From positions 8,174,501 through 8,238,500 of the forward strand of contig JAFFSR010000227.1 in assembly GCA_017163975.1 (NCBI GenBank): a DNA stretch of 64,000 nucleotides. Direction: 5' to 3'. Below, in pieces: positions 36,040 to 47,283 of this stretch (positions are counted from its first letter, which is position 1; every line of letters begins with the position of its first letter). Below the pieces are notes generated by a model. That model did no database searches. It saw only the letters and a program-made list of their open reading frames with translations, and was not told the DNA's origin. Source of the DNA: Anastatus disparis (taxonomy: Eukaryota > Arthropoda > Insecta > Hymenoptera > Eupelmidae). The position numbers and the translations under genes were made by a program.

Positions 36040-36860
36040 ATGAGCAGCTCAAATATTTGCAATAGATTTAAACAACGGACACTAGATATGTACACTAGTA
36101 GCTAGATGTGTACACTAAGTCTGTGCAAATATTTAAGAAGCATTATAGTATAACCTTCTCTGATAATATAATTATTGTATTTTTTAAGTGTTTTTATATA
36201 TTTAAGTTATTTATAGCTCGTGAAAAGTTAATAATTTTAATAAATATTCTGAAACATCGATAATATAACTTCATTCATAAAATCTGTATTAAAAGCTGAA
36301 AATTTATATATATATATTTTTCCAGTTTTTGGTTAAAATGAAAATTATTATTATTTTATCTGATTAATGAGAAAACTGAAAATTATCAGTAATTCTTATA
36401 ATTTACCTACTATGTATTACATTAAAACCAGTAAATTTCTTCTCTTTTTATTTCTTTTAAAATAAATAAAGTTCAGGGTAGCGACTCGAGTTCAGCAAAG
36501 TACAGACACGTATATTTTTATAAAGCACACGCGCCTCGAACTTGACCTTTTTTTTTCTTTTTTTTTTGTAGAACCGTCGGTCAACCGCACTTTTCTACGC
36601 TACATTTGACCGAAGTTGTAACGTAAGTCAGTGGCCGCGACAAATAAAACAAGAAGGGAATGGAAAATATTGCTCGAGAAAAGTTGTTTTATAGGTTACA
36701 TTTAATACATATATATAGTAACATGTGCGTTTAATAGAAAGAGTTTAAATTCATAACAGTTTATATATGCGATTGTGATTGTTAATAAAAAGTAATGTGA
36801 ATGATATAATGCAATGATATTTCATTTTTATATTTAAAATCGAATTAATAATAATCTTAT
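36040..36860 (+). repeat. Duplicated block, copy 2
   Basis: Same order of landmarks as 32640-33160: CAAATATTTGCAATAGATTT at about 36053, GACAAATAAAACAAGAAGG at about 36639, TGATTGTTAATAAAAAGTA at about 36776. The BTB gene lies between the two copies. Confidence 0.8.
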
Positions 36861-36864
36861 TATT

Positions 36865-37050
36865 GAGGTCAGTGGCTCATTCGATAAAGCGATGGATTCA
36901 TAATCTCGAGGTCCCGAGTTCGAGTGCTACTCTCGATTTATTCAAGCACCACTGCACGTTACATGTGCTTTGCTTACAAACACTGAAAAAACCTCTGTCG
37001 CTAATTAGCATGTCACAATGTTAGCATAAATACAGTGACGTTAAATAAAA
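36865..37050 (+). mobile_element. tRNA-derived SINE, copy 6 (diverged)
   Basis: Head GAGGTCAGTGGCTCATTCGAT (lacking the usual GTC after GAGGTC), B box GAGTTCGAGTGCT, body ACATGTGCTTTGCTTACAA, tail GTGACGTTAAATAAAA. Several small deletions suggest an older copy. Confidence 0.88.
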
Positions 37051-39555
37051 TTTTAAAAAATCTGTTTTTATAATAAATAAAATGTAATATCTTAGAAAAT
37101 ATTGCAGTAAATTTTTTCATTTATTGTATTGAGCATACAGGAAATGAAAACAGCAAAGATTAAAATTCTCAGGCTTTAAATTCATTTCAATGTTTGAAAA
37201 AATGCAGGAATCCTATTGTTAAATGTAAAAAAGGTCGGAAATATTGTTCCTCAATATTAAATGAAGAACAATTCTACACAGTGACAAAAAAAATATTCTG
37301 TCGAGTACAAGCTATTGTTTGTTTTTCATGCATTACAAAAGTCAATACGAAAAAGAAATATTGTCTTTTTTGTAATTTTTATTCCTGAATTTGATAACAA
37401 GTTATTTCGCTAAACTATTCTTTTAATATTCCAATAAAAAATCATGAAATTTCCTTAGTTTTAATAATTTATTAGAACATAAACGCTAAAATTTTATTTT
37501 TCATAAACAAAGCATTATTAACACAATAACTTCTAACACTATTTAACCCTAAAAAAATTCAATAAATTTCATAATACTAGATTAGGTAGTAAAAAACATG
37601 TAGTCCTTAAAAAAATACGATCTTTTGGAAAAAAAAACTAAAATAAATATAAATTTTATATTGACCATGAAATTTTCCCTCGGTAAAGAAAGAAATAGTA
37701 AACAATTTTAACTTCTGCAAAACAGTATATTTTTATTTAACTTCACTTTTGTTTCAAATTTGGTGTTTATTTAACATAAATTAGATTAATTATAATAGTT
37801 TTTAGTATCAGTTTCGTTTATATTGTATCGTCGACTTTAACAATGATATCTAAATATCAGACGAAGCTTCAGTTTTACATCCAACCCTACAAGCTTTTAT
37901 CTAAGTCATCTAATATTTGACGTTGTACCATTGATATCACATTACACAGCTAAAACTATATTCTAACATAGATCGAAAAAAGGGTGCAGCGTAGCTTCAC
38001 AAAAACTTGACAGATAAAAGCATCACTAATTTTCGCATGTCCACTAATGGAATCGAAAGCTTTCTTTATTTACGCTCTGTGTAGGTTCGTGAATTTTATG
38101 CATTTATATAGCTGCTTTTTATATTGTTAAGTAAACGATAACAACTTTTATTTTCAGATACACGTTAAAAAAACTATACGTTGTAGAAATCTTTTGTTTA
38201 AACTATAGCTTTACTTTAACAATAAAAAAAACTATTTGTGTTTGTTTTTGAAAAAATTGTATTCTTTTTTTTTTAAATTGTTTATAGGTTGCACTCTAAA
38301 TTCAATTATTGGATTTTTGGAATACCAAATTCTATTTTTTTACTTTTAAATTAATAAATCAAATTCTTGAAATTTTTTTGAAAAATTTTTCAAATAAAAA
38401 TACAAATATTCTTTCGTTTTTTTAATACTGCTTGAATCCATATTTTCGAAGGTTATAGAAATTTTAATATGTATTGATAAAATTAATTTTGAATTTCAAA
38501 TATGACTTTTTAACGCTTCTTTTCCATTTGTTTTGCAACATTTTTTAAAAATTTCTGTTACTTTTAATATTCTTTTCTAGTTCCTTTTGCATTTTTAAAA
38601 TATTTTCGCTCTATTTTTTGCAACTCAACTACTCTCCTTTTATACATATTTCTTTAAATTTTTTACTTTCAACTTTAATGCAGCTCTCTGTTCTTCGATA
38701 ATTTTGCACTGAAATGATCTTTTTTCTTTACTTTTTGCTAATATGTATTGTCTGATTCTGAAGTTTTTTTCTCCTTATCACTATCTGTCATCGCAGATTT
38801 CGGAATTCCTGTTTCACTTTCTTCTTTCTTCTTCTCTTCTATATATTCCTTGTTGTAATCTCTCTCGTGTTATTGATATTGTCCTTTGTTTATTTTCTTC
38901 AGGACTGTCTGAGTGCCTAGGTTTTTTTTTTCTTCTACTTCGTCTATCCTTCTATATCTTTTTATGGCTAATCCTTTATTTTCTATTAGGGTTCCAATGA
39001 ACCTTAGTCTTTTTCTTTTTATTTTCTTACTTCACATCCGTGCGTGTCTCCCTTAAGTGCCCGTCGGCTGACAATGTTTCCCAAAACTTTCTGTACTTAA
39101 ATTTCACTTACAACGTATCAATCGATTTTGATTGTTATCTTAATCTCTTTTTAAGACACTTTACACCTTTTATAATCGAAAATTTCTTATAAAAAATTAC
39201 AAAACAATATCAATTTTCTTTGACATTATCTACCATTTATAACCCAAATGTTATCACATTGGTATTTTTATTTAGATTTATAATCAAAAGGATTAGTTTC
39301 AATTTTATGCTGAACATCATTCGATATTGTACTTCTAACTTACATTTGTTGCATGCTGATAGCGTCGAATGACCATACGTTTCCTTCAATAAAACAAATC
39401 TCATTATTTTTCCAAAGTTTTATAAATTGTTTATTTAAAGTACAGCGCTTATTTAAAGCATTTTATTTAAAAAATTGTTACAATGCATCAGCACTTCATA
39501 AAAAAATATTTGAAAACTTTGCAATTCAACTTGAAGATCAAATTTCTCCAATTTG
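37051..39555. repeat. Unit 0: degenerate member of the MED28-like tandem array
   Basis: No intact gene. TTTCAAATTTGGTGTTTATTTAA near 37753 resembles the upstream flank of unit A (TTTCAAATCTGATGTTTGCTTAA near 40758). CACTATCTGTCATCGCA plus TATTGATATTGTCCTTTG (38779-38892) resemble the downstream flank (43626-43699). The place where the gene would lie (about 37850-38700) has no MED28-like frame. I infer an old, decayed unit. The frame at 37194-37388 begins with TTG and is unsupported. Confidence 0.45.
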
Positions 39556-41276
39556 AATTCCATTAAAGTCTCAAATAAGAAAAAGGAAAATTCTAATACG
39601 GCGAACATCTCTATAATCTTGAAAATCAGAAATTGAAATTAGATGAAGGCTAGACCGTTAGAATCCGCAAACACTTTGTTATTATGAGACGTGTTCGTAG
39701 AACGTATATAACTTAGTGCTCGTATGTGTGTAGGCCTCTCGGCTTTCAAAGCTATATAGAAGGCGATTCTAATTTCCAACTGCTAACAAGCCTTTGGCCT
39801 CATATTCTTTTATCTTTTTTTTTCTCTAAGCAATTAAGCCACAAGATACTAACAAATTCACGTAGAAATATTTCTAGGTTTAATTATTTATTGTCATATT
39901 GTTATGCATTGTCAAAAAATAATAAGAATTATAATAAAATTTCGTTTGAAAATTAAGATAATTTTGTAAGATGCTGAATTATATTTCTTTTATAATATAA
40001 TTTTAATTCGCATCACTTTTTGTAATCTTTTATACCAGATAATCGTGTAATATAATTATGAATATTACGAATCATTTTTATTTAGCTTGTTTATTTTAAC
40101 CTTTTGAATTTTCTTCGTATATTATGTTCAACACGTTTGACGCCCACGACGAGATAAACCCTATTTATACATCTGTATATTCTTTTCTTTACGTGAAAAT
40201 GAAAAAAATTGGAAAATCAAGTGACATTTGTTTTACGAAGAATAATAGTTTCGAATAGATTTTGAAAATTTTTATTGATCTTTGAACAGAAAAATCTTTA
40301 TTAACTTGCAAATGAGATAAAAGTATTTTACTTTTTAATTGAAAAAGAAAGTCCTTATGTTAACGAAAGTAATAATAATAATACAAAATAATATATTTTT
40401 CCATAATTTCATATCCATTATTTTAAACGTCAATTGATTAGATCTGTTTCTAAGCATTAAAATTTACATTTTCTTTAATTGTATTATTCTCTTTATGACA
40501 AGTTATAATTTTCTTCACAAGTTTTATTTTCTTATATAAAGTTAAAATAAACACCTATACAAAAAAATAATGAATTAGCATAAATAATAAAACATATTTT
40601 ATACAATATTATTATGAATAGTTAGTTCCATTATATACATAATACTATAATTTTAAATTCAAGTGTACTTTAGGACTAAGCAATTTTGTTTCAAGTCTAA
40701 TTTAAATAGTACATTAGTAACAGTATACATATAGTTTTATTCATCTTCGCTTATGTTTCAAATCTGATGTTTGCTTAAGATAAATTATTTATTAATTCTA
40801 ATAGTTGTCATATTTCAAGGACAAAATATAAAAGTCAGTACGTAATAATACTTTTATAAAATCAAGTATGTCTAAGTATTAAAGCAAATGTTATTTTTAT
40901 CAAATCGCATATTTCAATATAAGAAAAATTTCATCACGTCTGATCTATTGAAAATGATTCGTTACAAGTATAATTAAAAATCTTTCTCTTTTCTGATCAT
41001 TCGACGAATTAACATTATTCCAAAAACGTTTTATTTAAATTTCTAAAATATTATGATTGTGTGTAAATATTAAATTAATCAAATCAAAATATATTGAATG
41101 TTTATCAATAATGAGTGGGGATAGTTTGTATCAGATTTTAATTCTAAATGTATTGATTGATACGTTAGTTTGAAAATAGTTCTCACTGCAAACACTTATT
41201 AAGTTCAAATTATTTAAAACCGATCTTGAGTGTTAACTAATACATTTAAAAATTTTTTAATTTCCAATATTTGATC

Positions 41277-42992
41277 ATGGCATCCGCAAGTCCATCAGCA
41301 GATGAATCATCGTTAAAAAGAGTATCAGATAATGAATCGCCAGCTAATAATATAAACGATGTAAACAATGGAAATAATTTAAATCCAGTAAATACAGTGC
41401 GAGCAGAAGAAAGAGTTGACGAAGAAAATGAAAATTCAAATGTGATAGAAAAATTGGAGCAAGCTTTTGAGCAAATTTTAAATGTATTTTCTCTGGATAG
41501 TGATTTTAATATAGGAGTAACTACGGAGGAGATTAGCAATCGTGCTGAATTATTATCGCAAGAATTTTTGAATAGAGCAAGGCAAGCAGAATTATTCTTT
41601 ATACAGAAAAGAGCTCTTATATATCATATAAACCCTGAGCTCGAACTGGCTGAAGAAATAAAATCAATAAAAAATGAAATAAAGCAAAAAGATACGCTTA
41701 TTCAAATTCATAATGAAAAAGTAAAACTTTGGAAACAAGTACTAGATGATGTATCCACAGAACTATACAATGATCTTGAAAATGCTTCGTTATTTGAAGT
41801 AACAACTGCTAGTGCTAATGTATCAACACACGAGGAAGATTCTGCTAGTACTAATGTATCAACACCCGAGGAAGATTCTGCTAGTACTAATGTATCAACA
41901 CATGAGGAAATTTCGCAAGAAAAACAGCAACTAATACAGAAAATAAACGAAATAGAAAAAAATAAAGGTAACATCCAAGGATCAAGTACAGATACTTGTA
42001 ATGTGTACAGACAACGGCTTGAGACACTACGGCGGCAAAGATACATAAGACAAATACAAAGTTTATCTCATCCTCTAACGTTAGTACCTGGTTCATCATC
42101 ACCCCAACGTCTGCAACAAAGTCTATCTCATCCTTCAACGTCAGTACCTGGTCCATCATCACCCCAACATCAGCAACAAAGTCTATCTCATCTTCCAACG
42201 TCAGTACCTGGTCCATCATCACCCCAACATCAGCAACAAAGTCTATCTCATCCTCCAACGTCAGTACCTGGTCCATCATCACCCCAACATCAGCAACAAA
42301 GTCTATCTCATCCTCCAACGTTAGTACCTGGTCCATCATCACCCCAACATCAGCAACAAAGTCTATCTCATCCTCCAACGTCAGTACCTGGTCCATCATC
42401 ACCCCAACATCAGCAACAAAGTCTATCTCATCCTCCAACGTCAGTACCTGGTCCATCATCACCCCAACATCAGCAACAAAGTCTATCTCATCCTCCAACG
42501 TCAGTACCTGGTCCATCATCACCCCAACATCAGCAACAAAGTCTATCTCATCCTCCAACGTTAGTACCTGGTCCATCATCACCCCAACATCAGCAACAAA
42601 GTCTATCTCATCCTCCAACGTCAGTACCTGGTCCATCATCACCCCAACATCAGCAACAAAGTCTATTTCATCCTCCAACGTCAGTACCTGGTCCATCATC
42701 ACCCCAACATCAGCAACAAAGTCTATCTCATCCTCCAACTTCAGTACCTGGTCCATCATCACCCCAACATCAGCAACAAAGTTTATCTCATCCTCCAACA
42801 TCAGTACCTGGTCAGTATCAGCGACAAATGCTGTCTCAGCTTCGAAGGTTACGCCTGTTTCGACGTTCTCGGTCACCTGCACGTCAGGAGCAGCAAAATC
42901 AATCATTACCGAGTACATCGTCACAGATACAAGGTCCAATAATGCAACAAAATCAAACGCGATTACCAACACCACCGCGTCCACCTCAATAA
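41277..42992 (+). CDS. MED28-like protein with Ser/Pro/Gln 20-residue repeat tail
   Basis: This intronless frame encodes 571 residues. The ATG at 41277 (GATCATGG, A at -3 and G at +4) is the first; the codon six bases earlier is TTG. Residues 56-160 match Mediator subunit 28 in order: VIEKLEQAFEQIL (56-68), EEISNRAELLSQEFLNRARQ (84-103), AELFFIQKRAL (104-114), EIKSIKNEIKQKDTLIQIHN (127-146), KLWKQVLDDV (150-159). These are the helices MED28 uses in the Mediator head, where it acts in RNA polymerase II transcription. The usual protein is only about 180-190 residues. Here there is an acidic, Asn-rich N-terminus (1-55), three ASTNVSTHEEDS-type repeats (178-213), a spacer, twelve and a half SLSHPPTSVPGPSSPQHQQQ repeats (262-512) and a basic Arg/Gln/Pro tail. 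The tail is probably disordered. Whether it still joins Mediator is unknown. Confidence 0.85.
   Translation: MASASPSADESSLKRVSDNESPANNINDVNNGNNLNPVNTVRAEERVDEENENSNVIEKLEQAFEQILNVFSLDSDFNIGVTTEEISNRAELLSQEFLNRARQAELFFIQKRALIYHINPELELAEEIKSIKNEIKQKDTLIQIHNEKVKLWKQVLDDVSTELYNDLENASLFEVTTASANVSTHEEDSASTNVSTPEEDSASTNVSTHEEISQEKQQLIQKINEIEKNKGNIQGSSTDTCNVYRQRLETLRRQRYIRQIQSLSHPLTLVPGSSSPQRLQQSLSHPSTSVPGPSSPQHQQQSLSHLPTSVPGPSSPQHQQQSLSHPPTSVPGPSSPQHQQQSLSHPPTLVPGPSSPQHQQQSLSHPPTSVPGPSSPQHQQQSLSHPPTSVPGPSSPQHQQQSLSHPPTSVPGPSSPQHQQQSLSHPPTLVPGPSSPQHQQQSLSHPPTSVPGPSSPQHQQQSLFHPPTSVPGPSSPQHQQQSLSHPPTSVPGPSSPQHQQQSLSHPPTSVPGQYQRQMLSQLRRLRLFRRSRSPARQEQQNQSLPSTSSQIQGPIMQQNQTRLPTPPRPPQ
41808..41915 (+). 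repeat. 36-bp coding minisatellite, 3 copies
   Basis: GCTAGTACTAATGTATCAAC and ACACGAGGAAGATTCT make a 36-bp unit coding for ASTNVSTHEEDS or ASTNVSTPEEDS. Unit B holds seven copies at the equivalent place. Confidence 0.95.
42060..42812 (+). repeat. 60-bp coding minisatellite, 12 full copies plus a partial
   Basis: The 60-bp unit encodes SLSHPPTSVPGPSSPQHQQQ. Copies 4-12 are almost identical and differ mainly at TCA/TTA (Ser/Leu) and one TCT/TTT. Copy 1 is diverged (SLSHPLTLVPGSSSPQRLQQ) and the last is truncated at VPG. Because 60 is a multiple of three and the unit lacks stops in other frames, a long antisense frame overlaps it; I regard that as a shadow. Confidence 0.98.
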
Positions 42993-44072
42993 TTAACTGA
43001 GCTTTTGTGAAGAAGAGTGTTTCAATTATATGTGGTGAAATCAATGATATAAAAAATGTGGCTTTACAAAACTCTTTTTATTCTTTATTTATCAACGATA
43101 TTAACGTTTCACTATAATATTTGATAAGTTATATTTATTTTATTTAACAATTAAGCTCGATATTTATAAGTAATGTTATCGATGTTTAATATTTTGTTAT
43201 ATTTAAAATTCAATTTGTAATTTTAAGTGTTTTAACATAAATAAATCAGATGATGAAGAACGTTCAAATGAAGAAGTTAAAGATCGTATTTTCTGTCAAT
43301 GTGATTCAATTCATTTTAAATAAATTGTTTGTTCGTGATAGTGAAAGAATTATAATATAACTTATCAGTTAACTTTGAATATTAAATTGTTACATCAGCG
43401 AAAAAGTTTTTAAATCATGCGAATATTATTTGGAACTATACGTACTGAAAATGAAAACATTTGATTTATAATATTATTATGAGTCGGTGAGTGAGCCGGA
43501 TAATTTCAAATGAATCAAAACAAAACCACTCGCATTTGGTTTAAATTCTATTGAATGAAAAAAACAATAAAATTTATTCGTTAGTTTAATATGTTAAAAT
43601 TATTGTTGAGTTTCTTTCTTCCTGTCACTATCTGTCATTCCACCTTTCTTGTATTTATCCCTTCTTTAATCTTTCTCGTTTTATCGATATTGTCCTTTGA
43701 ATACATTTTAATTTTCTTAGTTTTTTCTGTTTGTATAACTCTGAGTACTGCAACTTTATTGTAACAGTTTTCATATTTAAAATTGAAGTGCTATATTCTG
43801 GTTCTGATAGCTATGTGCACGTAATGCGCAAAATTGACTTTCTAGTTTATTTAATTTTACAAGTAAGATGAGATTCTTTAAATATACTTCTGAGTTACAT
43901 TAGTTGCATATTAACATTTCATGAATAATTGAAATGTTTATAGTGAAGTAAAGTTACAAATATTTATTGTAAGATGTGAAAACTTTTACAATAAATTAAT
44001 TTTATTAGCATAATAAAACAAAATTTATATTATCTTTTGATACAATTTATTCTCTTATATCAAATGATACAA
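42993..44072 (+). other. 3' flank of the unit A MED28-like gene
   Basis: Likely 3' UTR and spacer, closely matched by 47800-48874 in unit B. An AATAAA lies near 43242, about 250 bases past the stop, a possible polyadenylation signal. Minus-strand translations near 43610-43710 resemble those of unit 0 and are discussed as a finding. Confidence 0.5.
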
Positions 44073-44285
44073 GAGGTCTCAGTGGTTTAGTTGGTAGAGC
44101 GACAAATACGTAATCCCGAGATCCCGAGTTCAAATCCCGCTCTAGGAAGCAGATTGATACAAGCACCACTGTACGTTATACGTGCTTTGTTTACAAACAT
44201 ACTAATGACCTCCATCGTTAATTAGCATTGTAATTATAGCATAAATATAGCCACGTTAAATCAAAATAAAAAAAAATAAAAAAAT
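44073..44285 (+). mobile_element. tRNA-derived SINE, copy 7
   Basis: Head GAGGTCTCAGTGGTTTAGTT, B box GAGTTCAAATCCC, body ATACGTGCTTTGTTTACAAA, tail CACGTTAAATCAAAATAAA. It shares variants (TTTAGTTGG, CTAGGAAGC) with copy 9 at 48875. Both descend from one insertion made before units A and B were duplicated. Confidence 0.92.
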
Positions 44286-44519
44286 TCAACTCCTTAGAAT
44301 ATAAATTTTCTTATGTTACTAATGATTCTTGCAAAAATGTATTTCTTAAAAGGATATCTATCTGTACATGAATTATGTATATATTTGTACTTCTAATATT
44401 TATATTGAAATCATATCAATGAATGCAGTAGATTATTTCTATTTTTTTTTAATTTTTAGCAATATGATTTATTATTATTTATAGCTATATTTTTATTATT
44501 TTAAGTTTCTACATATTTG

Positions 44520-44668
44520 TTTTTTTATTTAACGTCGCTGTATTTGTGCTATCATTGCGACTTGCTAATTAGCGACAGAGGCCACCAGTGTATTTGTGAA
44601 AAAAGCACATGCAACGTACAGTGGTGCTTGTATTAATTAGTCGCTGAGAGCGGGAATCGAACTCGAGC
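44520..44668 (-). mobile_element. tRNA-derived SINE, copy 8, 5'-truncated
   Basis: Reverse orientation, tail TTTATTTAACGTCGCTGTA, body to GGGAATCGAACTCGAG, then homology stops before the rest of the tRNA-like head. The insertion and some flanking sequence are missing from unit B. Confidence 0.85.
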
Positions 44669-46887
44669 TACTATCTCCTTTCTATATTTTCTTAAATTAG
44701 AATTTTATTTGGGATATTGTTACAACATATTAGTATTAAAAATATTTTAAAAATATACTATTTAATTTGAAGGACACATTGTTAAATTCTATTTTCATTA
44801 AAGTCTCAAATCAGAAAAAATTCTAATACGACAAACATCTTTATAATCTTGAGAATCAGAAATTGAAATTATATAAAGGTTGCCGATAGATTCCACAAAC
44901 ACTAAGTTCTTATGTGTGGGTCTCGGCTTTTAAAACCATACAAAGGTCGATCTTAATTTTCAACTTTTAACAAGTCTCTGGTATTATACCTTTTTATGTT
45001 TTAAATTTAACCAGTAAATAAAACTAATTTTATAAGGTAACGTAATGATTGATACCTTTATAATTATTTTAATTCGTTTTACTTTTTGGCAACCTTTTTA
45101 TAATAAAATATACCATATAATCGAGGAATATAATAACAAATATTACGGGAGCGTTTTATTTAATAGCAGTTTGTTTGCTTTGACCTTTCGAATTTTCTTC
45201 ATATATTATGTTTAACACGTTTAACGCCTACGATGAATTAAATTTAATTTGTAAGTCCGTACGTTCTTTTCTTTATTTTATACATGCCTATTTATTGTAA
45301 GAGAAAATAAAATAGCTGGAAATGAAGTGACATGTGATATGTAGAATGACAGTTTTGAATTGATATTGGAATATCGGACTTTGGCATGTGAATAGGAAAA
45401 TCTTTATTAACTTGTAAATAAGATAAAAGGGTTTTTACTGATAAATTGGAAAAAAATTGTTGTTATATAGACGAATACACTTTTATCAAAAGATGATATA
45501 TTTTTTTACATGAATTCATTAATATTGTTTCTAAACATTAAAATTTACATTTTCTTTAATTGTATTATTCTCTTTATTCTCAAGTTTTATTTTCTTATAT
45601 AAAATTAAAATAAACACCTATACAAAAAAATAATGAATTAGCATAAATAATAAAACATATTTTATACAATATTATTATGAATAGTTAGTTCCATTATATA
45701 CATAATACTATAATTTTAAATTCAAGTGTACTTTAGGACTAAGCAATTTTGTTTCAAGTCTAATTTAAATAGTACATTACGCAACGAGTGCGTAACAGTA
45801 TACTTATAGTTTTATTCATCTTCGCTTATGTTTCAAATCTGATGTTTGCTTAAGATAAATTATTTATTAATTCTTATAGTTGTCATATTTCAAGGACAAA
45901 ATATAAAAGTCAGTACGTAATAATACTTTTATAAAATCAAGTATGTCTAAGTATTAAAGCAAATGTTATTTTTATCAAATCGCATATTTCAATATAAGAA
46001 AAATTTCATCACGTCTGATCTATTGAAAATGATTCGTTACAAGTATAATTAAAAATCTTTCTCTTTTCTGATCATTCGACGAATTAACATTATTCCAAAA
46101 ACGTTTTATTTAAATTTCTAAAATATTATGATTGTGTGTAAATATCAAATAAATCAAAACAAAATATATTGAATGTTTATCAATAATGAGTGGGGATGGT
46201 TTGTATCAGATTTTAATTCTAAATGTATTGATTGATACGTTAGTTTGAAAATAGTTCTCACTGCGAACACTTATTAAGTTTAGATTATTTAAAACCGATC
46301 TTGAGTATTAACTAATACATTTAAAAATTTTTTAATTTCCAATAGTTGATCATGGCATCCGCAAGTCCATCAGCAGATGAATCATCGTTAAATGGAGAAA
46401 CAGTATCAGATAATGAATCGCCAGCTAATAATATAAACGATGTAAACAATGGAAATAATTTAAATCCAGTAAATACAGTGCGAGCAGAAGAAAGAGTTGA
46501 CGAAGAAAATGAAAATTCAAATGTGATAGAAAAATTGGAGCAAGCTTTTGAGAAAATTTTAAATGTATTTTTTCTGGATAGTGATTTTAATATAGAAGTA
46601 ACTACGGAGGAGATTAGCAATCGTGCTGAATTATTAACGCAAGAATTTTTGAATAGAGCAAGGCAAGCAGAATTATTCTTTATACAGCAAAGAGCTCTTA
46701 TATATCATATAAACCCTGAGCTCAAACTGGCTGAAGAAATAAAATCAATAAAAAATGAAATAAAGAATAAGATACGCTTATTCAAATTTATAATGAAAAA
46801 GTAAAACTTTGGAAACAAGTACTAGATGATATATCCACAGAACTATACAATGATCTTGAAAATGCTTCGTTATTTGAAGTAACAACT

Positions 46888-47139
46888 GCTAGTGCTAATG
46901 TATCAACACACGAGGAAGATTCTGCTAGTACTAATGTATCAACACCCGAGGAAGATTCTGCTAGTACTAATGTATCAACACACGAGGAAGATTCTGCTAG
47001 TACTAATGTATCAACACCCGAGGAAGATTCTGCTAGTACTAATGTATCAACACACGAGGAAGATTCTGCTAGTACTAATGTATCAACACACGAGGAAGAT
47101 TCTGCTAGTACTAATGTATCAATATATGATGAACTTTTG
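46888..47139 (+). repeat. 36-bp coding minisatellite, 7 copies
   Basis: Units alternate ASTNVSTHEEDS and ASTNVSTPEEDS and end with a diverged ASTNVSIYDELL. The THEEDS/TPEEDS alternation suggests that 72-bp double units were amplified. Confidence 0.95.
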
Positions 47140-47283
47140 CAAGAAGAACAGCAACTAATACAGAAAATAAACGAAATAGAAAAAAATAAAGGTAACATCC
47201 AAGGATCAAGTACAGATACTTGTAATGTGTACAGACAACGGCTTGGGACACTACATTGGCAAATGTACGAAGGACTAATAGAA

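Larger units (their letters stand above)
39556..44756 (+). repeat. Unit A of the tandem array
   Basis: Begins TTCCATTAAAGTCTCAAATAAG and ends where the same motif starts unit B (about 44797, ATTAAAGTCTCAAATCAG). From about 40455 on it is nearly identical to unit B, whereas 39556-40450 is clearly more diverged from units B and C. It contains the intact MED28-like gene and two SINEs; the second (44520) is absent from unit B. Confidence 0.8.

Noticed and set aside
37194..37388. Cys/Lys-rich 64-codon frame resembling a zinc-binding protein
   Set aside because: It starts with TTG, its cysteines are not spaced as in any zinc motif I know, and it lies in degenerate array DNA.
41271..41276. An upstream start for the MED28-like protein, two codons earlier
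   Set aside because: The codon at 41271 is TTG. The first ATG, in good context, is at 41277 (46352 in unit B).
41887..43044. A 385-codon antisense frame over the MED28-like repeat tail (and a 246-codon one in unit B, 47111-47851)
   Set aside because: It exists because the 60-bp repeat is a multiple of three and lacks stops in that frame. It opens with TTG, not ATG, and the protein is a bare period with no domain. The sense strand has the recognisable MED28 part.
46892..47158. Plus-strand MLMYQHTRKILLV repeat frame
   Set aside because: It is the 36-bp minisatellite read out of frame after the single-base deletion. The -1 frame matches unit A and continues to the proper stop.
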